From assembly GCA_031362405.1 (NCBI GenBank), contig JANLSO010000124.1, positions 1-43,168 of the forward strand: 43,168 nucleotides of DNA, read 5' to 3'. This document shows positions 8,983-17,693 of this stretch, piece by piece. How positions within the stretch are numbered: the stretch's first letter is position 1; every line of letters starts with the position of its first letter. The DNA is from JANLSO01 sp031362405. GTDB taxonomy: Bacteria; Actinomycetota; Thermoleophilia; Miltoncostaeales; Miltoncostaeaceae. The notes under the pieces were generated by a model, which saw nothing but the letters and a program-made list of their open reading frames with translations, made no database searches and had not been told where the DNA came from. Position numbers and translations under genes: made by a program.

Positions 8983-9015
8983 GTCAACATCTGGTGCCCG
9001 GCACTGGTTGTTGAC
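8983..9015. repeat. Palindrome B: imperfect 16-bp arms, 1-nt centre
   Basis: The left arm GTCAACATCTGGTGCC and right arm GGCACTGGTTGTTGAC pair with one mismatch and two G-T wobbles around a single C. The core GGTGCC-C-GGCAC matches the other palindromes, and the outer GTCAAC/GTTGAC resembles palindrome C. Confidence 0.75.
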
Positions 9016-9062
9016 GGGCATCGATTGCTGACGTCGGCCGCCGCCGTCGGGCGCCGCGGGCG

Positions 9063-9965
9063 TCAGTCGGCCGGCGTGCCGAGCGGTGAAGTGTCGACCA
9101 CCTCGAAGTCGGCGCCGGTCAGGCGGCCCAGCTCATGGAGGTCGTCGTCGTTCCAGCCACCGCTTGGGGCGCCGGACACGTACCAAGGCGAGCCATTGTC
9201 GGCGAGGATCATCCCGTAGCGCTGCAGCGCGGTGAGCACGATCCGAGCTTGGGGCGGGAAGCTCTCGATGCGCACCGAAGCCTTCAATCGCACGCGGGCA
9301 CCCATTGGCGGCAGGTTTGGATCGTTCGACTCCCCGGCCTCATGGCGGGCGGGGAAGACGTACGAAGACCGTGTTCGCGGAGCCGTGAACCGCAGAGCAT
9401 GAGTGATCTCGCCGCGCCTGACCTCGTCGAACCGTGCGAGACCCGGGAAGATCGGCAGCCCTGCGGCGTCAGCCGACGTCCAACCATCGGGGCGCAGCCG
9501 ATTGGAGCGCAGATCAAAGACGGCCCCTGAGCCCGCGCGCCAGTTTGATCCTCGGCGCTGCGCGGCGAACAGCTCGTAGAGCAGGCACGCGTCACGATCG
9601 ACCAGGAGAATGTGCCGGTCGGAGCCGCCTTCGATTTTCGGACGCCGGGGGACGGGGTACCGCACGCGATTCGACTCGCCGGCGTAGTCGAAACCGACTC
9701 GCACGCGCGGCGTTGTGCGGCGCACCACGTTGAACGGGATGCCGTAGCGCCCGGCGTTCGAGAAGTCGGGGTGCAGGTTCGCCTCGAGGCCGATCGAGCT
9801 GACCAGGGCGGCCGAGTTACCGGCGATCGGAAGCGTGTCGATGCGCTGGTTCCACGGGCTCGAATCGGGGAACACCGGGCAGCCTGCGACCGATGGCGCC
9901 GCGGACGCGCCTGTTGCCAGGAGCGGGAACGCGGCCAAAGTGAGGAGTACCGCTCGAGTTCTCAC
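9063..9965 (-). CDS. Secreted conserved protein of unknown function
   Basis: About 300 residues. A signal peptide (RTRAVLLTLAAFPLLATGAS, cleavage near APSVAG) is followed by a mature start with CPVFP and PWNQRIDTLP. Further motifs are IEGGSDRHILLVDRD, SGAVFDLRSNRLRPDGWTSA, LPIFPGLARFDEV and QRYGMILADNGSPWY. The motifs occur in a family of exported actinobacterial proteins that I recall as uncharacterised, found often in Thermoleophilia. The GTG at 9965 sits at the signal peptide; an in-frame ATG at 10034 would add a Pro/Arg-rich leader that looks non-coding. Neither start has a good ribosome binding site. No catalytic motif is evident, although several invariant Asp, Arg and Trp residues suggest a beta-rich binding or enzyme domain. 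Confidence 0.75.
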   Translation of the reverse strand: MRTRAVLLTLAAFPLLATGASAAPSVAGCPVFPDSSPWNQRIDTLPIAGNSAALVSSIGLEANLHPDFSNAGRYGIPFNVVRRTTPRVRVGFDYAGESNRVRYPVPRRPKIEGGSDRHILLVDRDACLLYELFAAQRRGSNWRAGSGAVFDLRSNRLRPDGWTSADAAGLPIFPGLARFDEVRRGEITHALRFTAPRTRSSYVFPARHEAGESNDPNLPPMGARVRLKASVRIESFPPQARIVLTALQRYGMILADNGSPWYVSGAPSGGWNDDDLHELGRLTGADFEVVDTSPLGTPAD

Positions 9966-10194
9966 GACGATCCGACTAACGGGAGACCGGTCGGCAGTAC
10001 GCCGCCACGGTGGCGGTGGCCGGAGTTCCCGCACTCGGGCACCGCTCCTTGTGCAGCGTCATGGCCGATACCTTACGGACCCGCGTACTGGTCGCGAAAC
10101 TTCAGGGACCGGGCCCGGCAGCGCCAACTCGACCGAGGGTTCTCGGAGTCAACAGAATCGTGACGCCGGACGACCTGACGGCGGAGCCCGCCGA

Positions 10195-12840
10195 TCAGCC
10201 TCCGAAATGGCCGAAGGCGATCGACGCGACAATGCTCTGAGGGGTGTCCGCGCCTACCTCGGCGCGTGCCCCGTGAAGAGCCTTTGCTGCGTTGGCGCCT
10301 GTCGCCAGTCGTCGGTGCAGCGCGATCATCAGCGGCGTGGAATCGATATCGGGGATCGGAACGCTGCTTGCCACGACAGAGCGGCTTCCCAGGGCAAAGA
10401 GCACGCTCAGGAAACCGAGGAACTCCTCGCCCGGGAGGGCCTGCGACATGCCGGCGTCGCACGCGGCGAGCACGACCGTGGCCGGGGCCGTCTCGATCTG
10501 CTCGAGGTCGACGACGGTCAGCGGACCGTCGCTCAGAAGCAGCGACGAGAACGCGGGGTTGTCGGCCCGAAAGTCGCCATGGCAGGCGAGGTGTGCGACC
10601 CCGGTACCAGGAAGCTCTGCGAGAAGCCGGCTCACCGTCGAGGCCGGAGGCAGAAGAACCGTCGCACCCGGATGGATGCCACCGACACCCCGCGCTTCGT
10701 CGACGGCGCCGTCGAGGCCCGGTCCGGCGGCCACGACGACGCGTGTGTGGTCGGGGCGTCGATCCCGCGCGCGTCGCCACGCCGTGGCGGATGGCGCCAC
10801 CGTGACCTGCCGCGCCGCGAGAGTCGGCAGCGCATGCCAGGGCACCGTTAGGAGCGCGGCGGTCGGGACCACCACGATCTCGTCACCGGCGGCCAGGCGG
10901 CGGCGAAGAGGGGCCATGACGAGGGCGTCGAGCGCGGCGAGCGAGTGGCGGGCGGCGTTACTCGCCGCATCTGCCGACGCGCGCGTCTGGGCCCGCGGAA
11001 TCCGCCGCAACGCGAACAGCAACGCCTCGATCTCATGGTGTGCAGCATCGACCGGGCCCAGGGCGTGGACCCGCGTATCGCGGCGCGTAAGGGTCGCCGC
11101 CAGGAGTCGCCCGTCGATACTCGCCAGCTCGACGAGCACGCGCGGGCCGAGCGCTTCGCGGATCTCACGGGCGCTCGCGCGCCGTGACTGCGCCGCCGGC
11201 GTGGCACCGAGGGCCCTCAGGCGGCGCTGGACGCGGGCCTCGAGCAGCGACTGAGTTCGCAGCCGCTGTCGGGGGTCGTCCTCTGGCTCACGCTCGGCAA
11301 GGCGGTTGCGCGCGATCACCTCGCGAAGCTGAGCCATCGTTGCATCGACCTCAGGGTCGCTCGTGGTTCGGGTACTGACCAAAGTCGAGGCCTGTCGGCC
11401 GAGCTCCATCCAGTCGAAGACCGCGGACGGACGCCCCGATGCCATTGCCGATCGCAGGCCGAGTGATGCCAGCTCGACACCGTGGACGGACGCGCGGGCG
11501 CGCAGCTCAGCCGTCGGGATTGCGATTCGCAGGTGTTCCAGCTCGGTCAGGCCCCGCCGTGCCGATCGACGGGTCTGCGATTCGTCGCCCGCCAGCTCTG
11601 CGCTGAGCGCGCGCGCGACACGGGCCTTCAGGCGGACCAGAACGACCGAGCTGCGCCCCATCGCCGCGACCAGAGCCAGCTCGCGTTGGGCGGCCGTGAC
11701 GCGGCCGAACCGTGACAGGAGCCGCGCGGTGAGCAGGTGAGCATCGACGGATTCCGACGAGAACCCGGCGTCCCTGAGCGCCGGCGCGGCGCGGCGGGCG
11801 CGTAGTAGATCGCCCGCGTCGGCCGTTTCCAAGCGGAATCTGGCCTCCACGAGAACGATGTCGGCGTGCGCCCGCCACAGCGGCCCGCGTGCGCGCGCCA
11901 GCAGGGTCGCCGCGTCTCGCGCCGCCTGCTCTGCCTGCTGTGCCGCGCCTCGGGCCAGCAGAACGCGTGCTCGAGCGAGGTGCGCCTCGCCCCGCAGCAG
12001 GGCACCGCCCACGGCGCCGAGTTCCGCAATGGCGCGGTTGGCGATCGCCTCCGCGTCGGCGAGCAGGTTGAGGGTGACGAGAACGTCGATGCGCTCCATG
12101 TAGTGCTCGGCGAGCGGAAACCCGATCTCCCGGAAGATGTTCTCGGCGTCGTCGAAGCGCCGTAGCGCCACGGCGAGTTGGCCGGCACGGGCATCGAGCA
12201 TCGCCATGTTGTGAATCGAGAAGCCCAGGGTGCTGCGCCCGAGGCGGGCCGCGATGTCGGTCGCCGCCGCGAGATGTTCCCGCGCCGCGCCGAGTTGGCC
12301 CAGCTGGCCGAGGATCACCCCGAGGTTGTTGTGGGCGGTCCAGATCGTCTCGATCCCCGGTGAATCCGGGGCCGCGAGCACCTGCCGGTAGAGGTCCGAT
12401 GCGTGCACCAGGTTGCCGCAGACGTCCTCGATGACGGCCGCTTGGAGGTCGATTTCGGCGGTTGACGCACCGTCGAGCAGCGCGCGGGCCCGGGCGATGT
12501 CGCGACGCGCTCGTGCTCCGTCGCCTGTTTCCAGGCGCACTGACGCGCGGGTGGCGAGGACTGCCGCCAAAAGGTCGAGCAGTTCATGCCGAGAGGCCAG
12601 GCGAACGGCGGAATCGAGCGTTCGGCGGGCCGCGTCGAGCGCGAAGACGTCGCGCTCGGCCCAGCCGCGCGCGCGCAGGGCCGCAACGAGTGCCGGCCAA
12701 TCGCGGGCGCGGCGGGCCTCCGCGGCGATCGCGTCGGCATGCGCTCGGCCCTCGTGCGGTGCGTCTCTGGCCACGCGCCACGCATCCTGGGCGCGTATCA
12801 GCAGACTCGCCCGCGGCTCGGTTACCTCCGGGGATTGCAA
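10195..12840 (-). CDS. TPR-repeat protein with C-terminal CHAT (caspase-like) protease domain
   Basis: 881 residues. Residues ~1-560 are Ala/Arg/Leu-rich helical repeats of TPR type (for example TIWTAHNNLGVILGQLGQLG and LGFSIHNMAMLDARAGQLAV). Residues ~590-881 form a CHAT domain, a caspase-fold cysteine peptidase. The catalytic His is in AHLACHGDF and the Cys in VVLAACDAGMSQ, with the preceding ALLTVPWHALP typical of the family. It begins at a TTG supported by AGGAG six bases upstream; no better start is near. It is divergent from the subtilase gene with 58 bp between starts. TPR-CHAT proteins are thought to act as regulated proteases in signalling or defence. The substrate may be a neighbour, but nothing in the sequence shows it. 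Confidence 0.9.
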   Translation of the reverse strand: MQSPEVTEPRASLLIRAQDAWRVARDAPHEGRAHADAIAAEARRARDWPALVAALRARGWAERDVFALDAARRTLDSAVRLASRHELLDLLAAVLATRASVRLETGDGARARRDIARARALLDGASTAEIDLQAAVIEDVCGNLVHASDLYRQVLAAPDSPGIETIWTAHNNLGVILGQLGQLGAAREHLAAATDIAARLGRSTLGFSIHNMAMLDARAGQLAVALRRFDDAENIFREIGFPLAEHYMERIDVLVTLNLLADAEAIANRAIAELGAVGGALLRGEAHLARARVLLARGAAQQAEQAARDAATLLARARGPLWRAHADIVLVEARFRLETADAGDLLRARRAAPALRDAGFSSESVDAHLLTARLLSRFGRVTAAQRELALVAAMGRSSVVLVRLKARVARALSAELAGDESQTRRSARRGLTELEHLRIAIPTAELRARASVHGVELASLGLRSAMASGRPSAVFDWMELGRQASTLVSTRTTSDPEVDATMAQLREVIARNRLAEREPEDDPRQRLRTQSLLEARVQRRLRALGATPAAQSRRASAREIREALGPRVLVELASIDGRLLAATLTRRDTRVHALGPVDAAHHEIEALLFALRRIPRAQTRASADAASNAARHSLAALDALVMAPLRRRLAAGDEIVVVPTAALLTVPWHALPTLAARQVTVAPSATAWRRARDRRPDHTRVVVAAGPGLDGAVDEARGVGGIHPGATVLLPPASTVSRLLAELPGTGVAHLACHGDFRADNPAFSSLLLSDGPLTVVDLEQIETAPATVVLAACDAGMSQALPGEEFLGFLSVLFALGSRSVVASSVPIPDIDSTPLMIALHRRLATGANAAKALHGARAEVGADTPQSIVASIAFGHFGG

Positions 12841-12898
12841 ACCGATCTCCTGTGGCGCGTAATTGCGTCAGCATCTTACGAACGGGAGGGCGAACGAC

Positions 12899-14194
12899 AT
12901 GGCCGAACCAACTTCGTCGGGCCGGCGACAGGTCGAGCTGCTCGAGGGTCGCGCGGGCCACGACTACGACAGCAAACGTATCGCCGACCGCCACGCCGAG
13001 GCCATCGACGACCCGGGCGACGGGGGCGGGATGCCGCGGGTGGCCGTCGAGGTCGTACGATCGCGCGATCGCGACCTCGGAATCGTCCGTGGCGAGATCC
13101 TCGTGCACGCCGACGACGCGCAGGAGGCCGCGAAGATCCTCGGGCCCCGCGGCTTTCGCCAGATCGACCTACGCAACGATTGCGATCTGCCGCTCACGCG
13201 CTTCGCCAGCGCGAACGCGGCGGATGGAGTTCGGGAGGCCCTCGCGACGCTCAGGGGCGCGGGGATCTCCGCGAACGCGAACCACATCATGCCGTTCTCC
13301 ATGCGTGGAAAGAGCGCCGTGCCGCCGGCCGGCGCCGATCTCGCGCCGTGCGGCGGCTCGGACGAGACCGGAGCGGGCGCACGCGTCGTCGTCATCGACA
13401 CGGGTATTGCCGGCGACGCCGCGGGGCGCCACGACCGTTGGCTGCACGACATCACCGTGACGGCCGCGAACACGGATCCCCTGAACCCCATCAACCGCAG
13501 ACAGGGTGACGTCGACTCGTCGACCAGCCAGGCCTATCTTGACGACGCCGCCGGGCACGGGACCTTCGTGTGCGGGGTCGTGCGTCAGATCGCCCCGGGG
13601 GCGGAGGTGATCGTCATGCGGGCGCTCGACTCCGACGGGATCGGCTCGGAGGACGTCGTCGCCTGCGCCATCCACCGGGCCGGGAAGCTCGTACCCCGGC
13701 CCCACGTGATCAACCTGTCGCTGGGCCAAGAAACGCTGGACGATCGCCCGCCGGTGGCGCTCGCCGCCGCCCTCGAGCGCCTCGACCCCGAGATCATCGT
13801 TGTCGTGGCGGCCGGCAACACAGCCGACAGCGTGCCGACCTGGCCGGCGGCGTTTCGTCGCACGGTGGCCGTGGCAGGGCTACGGGACGACGGGCAACCG
13901 GCACAGAAGTGGTCGAAGTCGGGCGCGTGGATCGATGTGTCGACGTATGCGGAGGGCGTCGTCAGTACGTTCGTTGGCGGTACGAACAATCCGGCCCTTG
14001 ATACCGATGGCACCCTCGATACGTTCTCCGGTGGCTCGCCGGCGGCGCAGTGGATCGGCACTTCGTTTGCGGCGCCCCGGATCAGCGGGATCATTGCCGC
14101 CGGGGTCGGCAACGGTCTGACCGCCCGCCAGGCCCTCGCAAAGCTGATGAGCACGGGCACCTACGCGCCCGGGTTCGGGGTGATGATCACCTGA
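12899..14194 (+). CDS. Subtilisin-like serine peptidase (S8), apparently cytoplasmic
   Basis: 431 residues. Catalytic Asp lies in VVVIDTGIAG, His in AAGHGTFVCGV and Ser in IGTSFAAPRISG; VVVAAGN supplies the oxyanion Asn. The N-terminal ~150 residues form a prodomain-like or substrate-binding region with alternating charge. There is no signal peptide or transmembrane segment, unusual for S8 enzymes and suggesting intracellular action. The ATG at 12899 is preceded by GGGAGG at 12884-12889. It is the first gene of a rightward run with the ECF sigma factor and a small regulator-like protein, and is divergent from the CHAT protease. Together these resemble a conserved actinobacterial neighbourhood, so the two proteases may act in one cascade (inference). 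Confidence 0.93.
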   Translation: MAEPTSSGRRQVELLEGRAGHDYDSKRIADRHAEAIDDPGDGGGMPRVAVEVVRSRDRDLGIVRGEILVHADDAQEAAKILGPRGFRQIDLRNDCDLPLTRFASANAADGVREALATLRGAGISANANHIMPFSMRGKSAVPPAGADLAPCGGSDETGAGARVVVIDTGIAGDAAGRHDRWLHDITVTAANTDPLNPINRRQGDVDSSTSQAYLDDAAGHGTFVCGVVRQIAPGAEVIVMRALDSDGIGSEDVVACAIHRAGKLVPRPHVINLSLGQETLDDRPPVALAAALERLDPEIIVVVAAGNTADSVPTWPAAFRRTVAVAGLRDDGQPAQKWSKSGAWIDVSTYAEGVVSTFVGGTNNPALDTDGTLDTFSGGSPAAQWIGTSFAAPRISGIIAAGVGNGLTARQALAKLMSTGTYAPGFGVMIT

Positions 14195-14245
14195 GCATCG
14201 ATGAGGCCGGGGGACGCGGCCGGGGGAGGCGGGTAGGATCGATTC

Positions 14246-14809
14246 GTGGCACCCCACGCGATCGCAACGCTTCTCACGGCCGCGGCCGCGGGCGACCAGG
14301 ATGCATGGGACGCCATCGTCTCGCGCTTCGAGGGTCTGCTCTGGAGCACCGTGCGCGGTTTCCGGCTTTCCCCGGATGCCGCCGCCGACGTTATCCAGAC
14401 CACCTGGTTGCGCCTCGTCGAGAATCTCGGCGACCTGCGTGAGCCCGACCGGGTGGGTGCATGGCTCGCAACGACCGTTCGTCACGAGTGTCTGCGGCAC
14501 CTGAAGGTGTCGCGTCGGCTTGTTCCGACAGACGACGAAGCGGTCTTCGAGCGTGCCACCTCGGAAGCGGCCCCCGCACTCGACCAGGACCTTCTTCGCC
14601 GCGACCAGGACACCACAATGTGGCGTGCGTTTGGTCAGATTCCCGAGCGCTGCCAGCAACTCCTGCGCCTGCTGACGGTGGATCCGCCGCTGGCGTACGA
14701 CGCGGTTGCCGCGGCGATCGAACGGCCGATCGGGAGTATCGGCCCGACCCGTGCCCGATGCCTGGATCAGCTGCGGCGCGCCCTCGCGCTCGAAGGATTC
14801 GTTCCGTGA
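14246..14809 (+). CDS. ECF-type RNA polymerase sigma factor
   Basis: 187 residues with region 2 (AWDAIVSRFEGLLWSTVRGF, then ADVIQTTWLRLVENL) and region 4 (RCQQLLRLLTVDPPLAYDAV, then AAIERPIGSIGPTRARCLDQ). The GTG start at 14246 is 51 nt after the subtilase stop. Region 4 keeps the HTH shape but has Pro-rich turns. The adjacent anti-sigma-like gene lacks a transmembrane helix, so classical membrane anti-sigma control is not evident; proteolysis by the linked S8 or CHAT enzymes is an attractive but unproven alternative. Confidence 0.9.
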   Translation: MAPHAIATLLTAAAAGDQDAWDAIVSRFEGLLWSTVRGFRLSPDAAADVIQTTWLRLVENLGDLREPDRVGAWLATTVRHECLRHLKVSRRLVPTDDEAVFERATSEAAPALDQDLLRRDQDTTMWRAFGQIPERCQQLLRLLTVDPPLAYDAVAAAIERPIGSIGPTRARCLDQLRRALALEGFVP

Positions 14810-14891
14810 AGCGGATCCATGTATCAGCGGCGGGTGGGGCGTCCTCTTCTTCAGTAATGACTACCCCCACCGCGTACCACGAGGGCCTGCC

Positions 14892-15356
14892 ATGACCGAC
14901 GCGACCGACGACGACGGCATTTTGGATGAGCTCGCCGGAATGCTCGGTCGAGTTGATCCCATCCCGCCGCAGGTAACCCTCGCGGCACGATCGGCGCTGG
15001 CATGGCGCCGCATGGACGCCGACCTTGCCGAGCTGCTGCACGACTCGGCGCTCGAGGCCGCCGCCGGTGCCGTCACCCGATCAACCGCGCGGCTGAGGGC
15101 CCTGACGTTCGAGGCTCCCTCCGGGCTGACCCTCGAGGTCGAGATCACACCGCAGGTGGATCGTCGCCTGCTGATCGGGCAGATGGTGCCGCCGGCCGCC
15201 GCCCGTCTTGTTGTGCGTCACTCCGGCGGTGCGGCAACCGTCGAGAGCGATTCCCTCGGCCGCTTCCGTGTGGAAGGTGTCCACCCGGGACCCGTCAGCC
15301 TGCGCTGCGAGCCCCTGGAGGGCGTGGCGATCGAAACGGGCTGGGTCACCATCTGA
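14892..15356 (+). CDS. Small regulator-like partner of the ECF/S8/CHAT cluster
   Basis: 154 residues. The N-terminal part (IPPQVTLAARSALAWRRMDA, then DLAELLHDS) is helical and resembles proteins encoded next to ECF sigma genes in actinobacteria. The C-terminal part is a beta-sandwich (LTFEAPSGLTLEVEITPQ, then RLLIGQMVPP, DSLGRFRVEGVHPGPVSLRC) recalling carboxypeptidase-regulatory-like folds. There is no signal peptide, transmembrane helix or zinc-binding anti-sigma motif. It starts at the ATG 14892, 82 nt after the sigma gene, and is followed by a hairpin. A role in holding or sensing for the sigma factor is inferred from position only. Confidence 0.7.
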   Translation: MTDATDDDGILDELAGMLGRVDPIPPQVTLAARSALAWRRMDADLAELLHDSALEAAAGAVTRSTARLRALTFEAPSGLTLEVEITPQVDRRLLIGQMVPPAAARLVVRHSGGAATVESDSLGRFRVEGVHPGPVSLRCEPLEGVAIETGWVTI

Positions 15357-15359
15357 TCC

Positions 15360-15384
15360 GACGCCGTCGTCATTCGACGGCGTC
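15360..15384. terminator. 10-bp hairpin between convergent gene ends
   Basis: GACGCCGTCG and CGACGGCGTC flank a TCATT loop just after the stop of the small regulator-like protein. The right arm also encodes the last codons of a decayed minus-strand frame, whose stop lies in the loop, so the hairpin may serve both directions. Confidence 0.5.
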
Positions 15385-15529
15385 GTCGAGGATGCCCAGG
15401 CTCATCGCGACGGCCAGCTTGGCGAACTGCTGGTCGACGACCTTCAGGAAGTTGGGCTTCAGCTTCGAGTATCCCCGCCCCCCGACCGATCTCCCGCTCC
15501 GTCAGCACCATCGCGCTGATCGAAGCCAG
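15370..15529 (-). pseudogene. C-terminal fragment of an unrecognised protein, frameshifted
   Basis: Reading leftward, a convincing C-terminus (YSKLKPNFLKVVDQQFAKLA, then VAMSLGILDDAVE and a TGA) occupies 15370-15471. Just upstream the coding sense continues in another frame as SAMVLTEREIGRG, so a frameshift near 15475 separates them. No start or N-terminal domain remains. The family is not recognised. Confidence 0.4.
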
Positions 15530-15543
15530 ATCGATCCCTGAAC

Positions 15544-15678
15544 GTGTCGCCGACCTGGTCCGCAAAAAGTCTCGAGCGCCTCGCTCCGACGGGCGAGGTT
15601 TTCCCGTCGGTCGTTCCCTTCAATCCGTACGACGACGTCGCCCGCTGGTGCCTGAACGCCGCGCGCACCCCCTACTGA
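15544..15678 (+). pseudogene. Short 3' fragment of an unrecognised gene
   Basis: A 44-codon frame with a possible GTG start reads SPTWSAKSLERLAPTGEVFP, then VVPFNPYDDVARWCLNAAR, ending in a TGA. Composition and phrasing look like real protein, but there is no ribosome binding site or recognisable domain. It is probably the tail of a degraded gene. From 15679 to 15936 I see no supportable gene. Confidence 0.3.
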
Positions 15679-15936
15679 TGTGGCCGTTTTCGTCATCGCT
15701 CGGCCCCGTTTTCGGCATCCACTGGTCGCCGAGTGCGTCCTTGAACTCGAGCAGGCGTTCAGGGCCTCGCACGACGACGGCCCCTCGGGCTACGCACTGG
15801 AGCGAAATCGGGTGAGGTCGATACGAGCTACGTTCTCGCCCACCCACCGGCCCCCGATCCCGAAAGACAAGCGATGAAGCGCGCCGGGTGTGCGGAGGTG
15901 ATTTCCTCCGCCTTTGCCGGAGCCGGGGTTCTGGAG

Positions 15937-16167
15937 TCAGTCGACGGCGTCGTCCAGAACCCGGTTACCGGCGCGGCGCGTGGGAGGTGTCAACGGCGCT
16001 GGTGCGTCGATGATCAGCACGTCGCCGACGCCCAGGCACCTCGGGCAGGTGGTCTTCACAAGCACGCTGCGGGCGCGGTACTCGAATACACACCGCTGGC
16101 CCCAGCAGTAGCCGCAGGGGGTCCAGACGGGTTCGAAGTGGATCTGACGTGGGGGGTGGGTGGCCAT
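15937..16167 (-). CDS. Small zinc-ribbon-like protein
   Basis: 76 residues with two Cys pairs: CGYCWGQRC near residue 18 and CPRC near residue 41, spaced as in a zinc ribbon. The start ATG at 16167 is preceded by an AGGAGG-type site on the minus strand, so translation is well supported. It lies 34 bp downstream of the SARP-type regulator gene on the same strand. The C-terminus, VLDDAVD, echoes the LDDAVE end of the nearby decayed frame. No specific function can be assigned. Confidence 0.65.
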   Translation of the reverse strand: MATHPPRQIHFEPVWTPCGYCWGQRCVFEYRARSVLVKTTCPRCLGVGDVLIIDAPAPLTPPTRRAGNRVLDDAVD

Positions 16168-16201
16168 GGGTTCCTCCTGGGGTTTCGTTGTGGGGAAGTG
16201 G

Positions 16202-17194
16202 CTACGCCGCGAGAAGGGCCGGGCGAACGGTCGACGCCGAGCGCGCGGCGGTACGGGGTACGAGCTGCTCGTAGACGGCGCGGGTCAGCGCCCCGGGGGC
16301 GGTGCCCAGTTCACGGTCGAGGATCTCCTCGCATGAGCGGTAGTGCTTGACGGCCCGTGATTCTTGACCGACCGCCGCGTAGCACTGCATCAGGCGTCGG
16401 TGGATGTCTTCGCGGTAGGGCGCGCGGGTGAGCAACTCGTCGCACGTCGCCGCGCAGGCTTCGTGGTCGTCGAGCTGCAATTGGCACTCCGACAACCGGT
16501 CGAGTACGCGCAGAAGGGTGCCCTCGGTTGCCAGGCGCAGCGGGCAGATCCAGTTCTCATAGCGTTCTTCGACAAAGAGATCGTCGCCGTACAATGCGAC
16601 GGCCGAGCGATAGCTGTCGGCGGCGGCCCGGATATCCCCGGCGGCGGTCCGCGCATCTGCCTGGCGTGCGAACGCCTGGAAGTCGTGCCAGTCGACCTGC
16701 AGATCAAGCCCAGGGGCAAGCTGGTACGCCTCCGAGCGAAACACGACGAACGGCCGGCTGCCGAGGGCGTCGCGCAGTGGGCGGCGCAGGTGGGAGAGAG
16801 CCACGTTGAGGCAGTTGCGCCCTTTCTCGGGTGCGGAGCCGGGCCAGAAGGCTTCGATCAGCTCGTCGCGCATCACCGGGCGGTCACGGTGGGCCAGCAG
16901 ATACATGAACACCAACCTCGACCGGCGCGGCCAGTCGACGCGAACACCATTCAGCGTGACGGTCGTCGCTCCGAGGCAGCGCACCGCGATTCGGGCGCGG
17001 TGAGTGTCGGTTTCGGCCGCCTGCGCGGGTTCCATGCTGGCGAGTAGTGCGCCGAGGCGCCCACCGATTCTCAGCACGGCAAGCTCGGCGGGGTCGTCCG
17101 GCCGAACGCGGCCGAGCGTTTCGATCAGTCGCTCGCAGGCGCGGTAGATCGCGAGGGACGACGCGGCGTCGGCGAGCTCTGCGTGGGTGTCCAT
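16202..17194 (-). CDS. SARP/AfsR-family transcriptional regulator with BTAD domain
   Basis: About 330 residues from the ATG at 17194 (MDTHAELADAASS). After a ~70-residue helical leader, residues ~75-165 form an OmpR-type winged helix (VRVDWPRRSRLVFMYLLAHR, then RDELIEAFWPGSAPEKGRNC, then LNVALSHLRRPLRDAL). Residues ~180-320 form a bacterial transcriptional activation (BTAD) TPR region (AADSYRSAVALYGDDLFVEE, then ILDRELGTAPGALTRAVYEQ). Unlike AfsR it lacks NB-ARC and large TPR modules. Such proteins bind direct repeats upstream of target promoters. The target is unknown, and no biosynthetic cluster lies in this window; the adjacent zinc-ribbon gene is the only co-oriented neighbour. Confidence 0.88.
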   Translation of the reverse strand: MDTHAELADAASSLAIYRACERLIETLGRVRPDDPAELAVLRIGGRLGALLASMEPAQAAETDTHRARIAVRCLGATTVTLNGVRVDWPRRSRLVFMYLLAHRDRPVMRDELIEAFWPGSAPEKGRNCLNVALSHLRRPLRDALGSRPFVVFRSEAYQLAPGLDLQVDWHDFQAFARQADARTAAGDIRAAADSYRSAVALYGDDLFVEERYENWICPLRLATEGTLLRVLDRLSECQLQLDDHEACAATCDELLTRAPYREDIHRRLMQCYAAVGQESRAVKHYRSCEEILDRELGTAPGALTRAVYEQLVPRTAARSASTVRPALLAA

Positions 17195-17301
17195 GACGGT
17201 GAGGCCTCCAGTGAAATTGCGGGCACGCAATCTCGACAGAGACCGAACCGGCGCTCCTGATACCTCAGATGTGGGGAAGAGCCCTCAAACGGGACGCAGG
17301 A

Positions 17302-17693
17302 TCAGTGGATCCGCAGCGTGCTGTGCCGTGCGAGGGTGTCGAAGTTCCGATCGGCTTGGAGAACGTCGAGCCTCGTCCGGATGGCGATTGCGGCGATAAG
17401 GCAATCGTTGAGCGCCCGGATCGTCTGTCCCGCCCGTCGGCATTCTCGGTAGAGAACGGCGCCCTGCTCGAAGTCGTCGAGCCCGATCGTCGGCACGAAC
17501 TCGCACTCGCCCACGAGCCGACGAAGCGCGACCGCATGGGCCTCGTCTCCAGCCCCCGCCAATACCTCCATGACGATGACCTCGTCGTGTGAGCGGTTCC
17601 TTCATCGCTCAGCAGCGCACGGACGGTCAGGTGCACGTCACTACCCGTCGCACGTAGGTACTCGACCCACGCCGAGGTATCGACGAGCGTCAC
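17302..17693 (-). pseudogene. vapC: VapC-type PIN toxin, frameshifted
   Basis: The N-terminus MTLVDTSAWVEYLRATGSD carries the first catalytic Asp of PIN ribonucleases. The frame breaks near 17590, and the rest continues one base out of phase as EVIVMEVLAGAGDEAHAV, RRAGQTIRALNDCLIAAIAI and ADRNFDTLARHSTLRIH, holding the remaining acidic residues. The length is 3n+2, so a single-base deletion explains it. The GTG start overlaps the vapB stop (GTGA). Without toxin activity the module may be a decaying relic; a sequencing error is the alternative. Confidence 0.75.

Noticed and set aside
9835..10851. Long plus-strand frame across the secreted-protein and CHAT genes
   Set aside because: It is antisense to two well-supported genes and Arg-rich without motifs.
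12837..12862. Possible ECF promoter (AAC-N15-CGTA) in the CHAT/S8 gap
   Set aside because: Only one site and a weak -35; no second copy before the sigma or small-partner genes to support autoregulation.
15620..15877. Two short frames between the 15544 fragment and the zinc-ribbon gene
   Set aside because: No ribosome site, no domain and conflicting strands; not supportable as genes.
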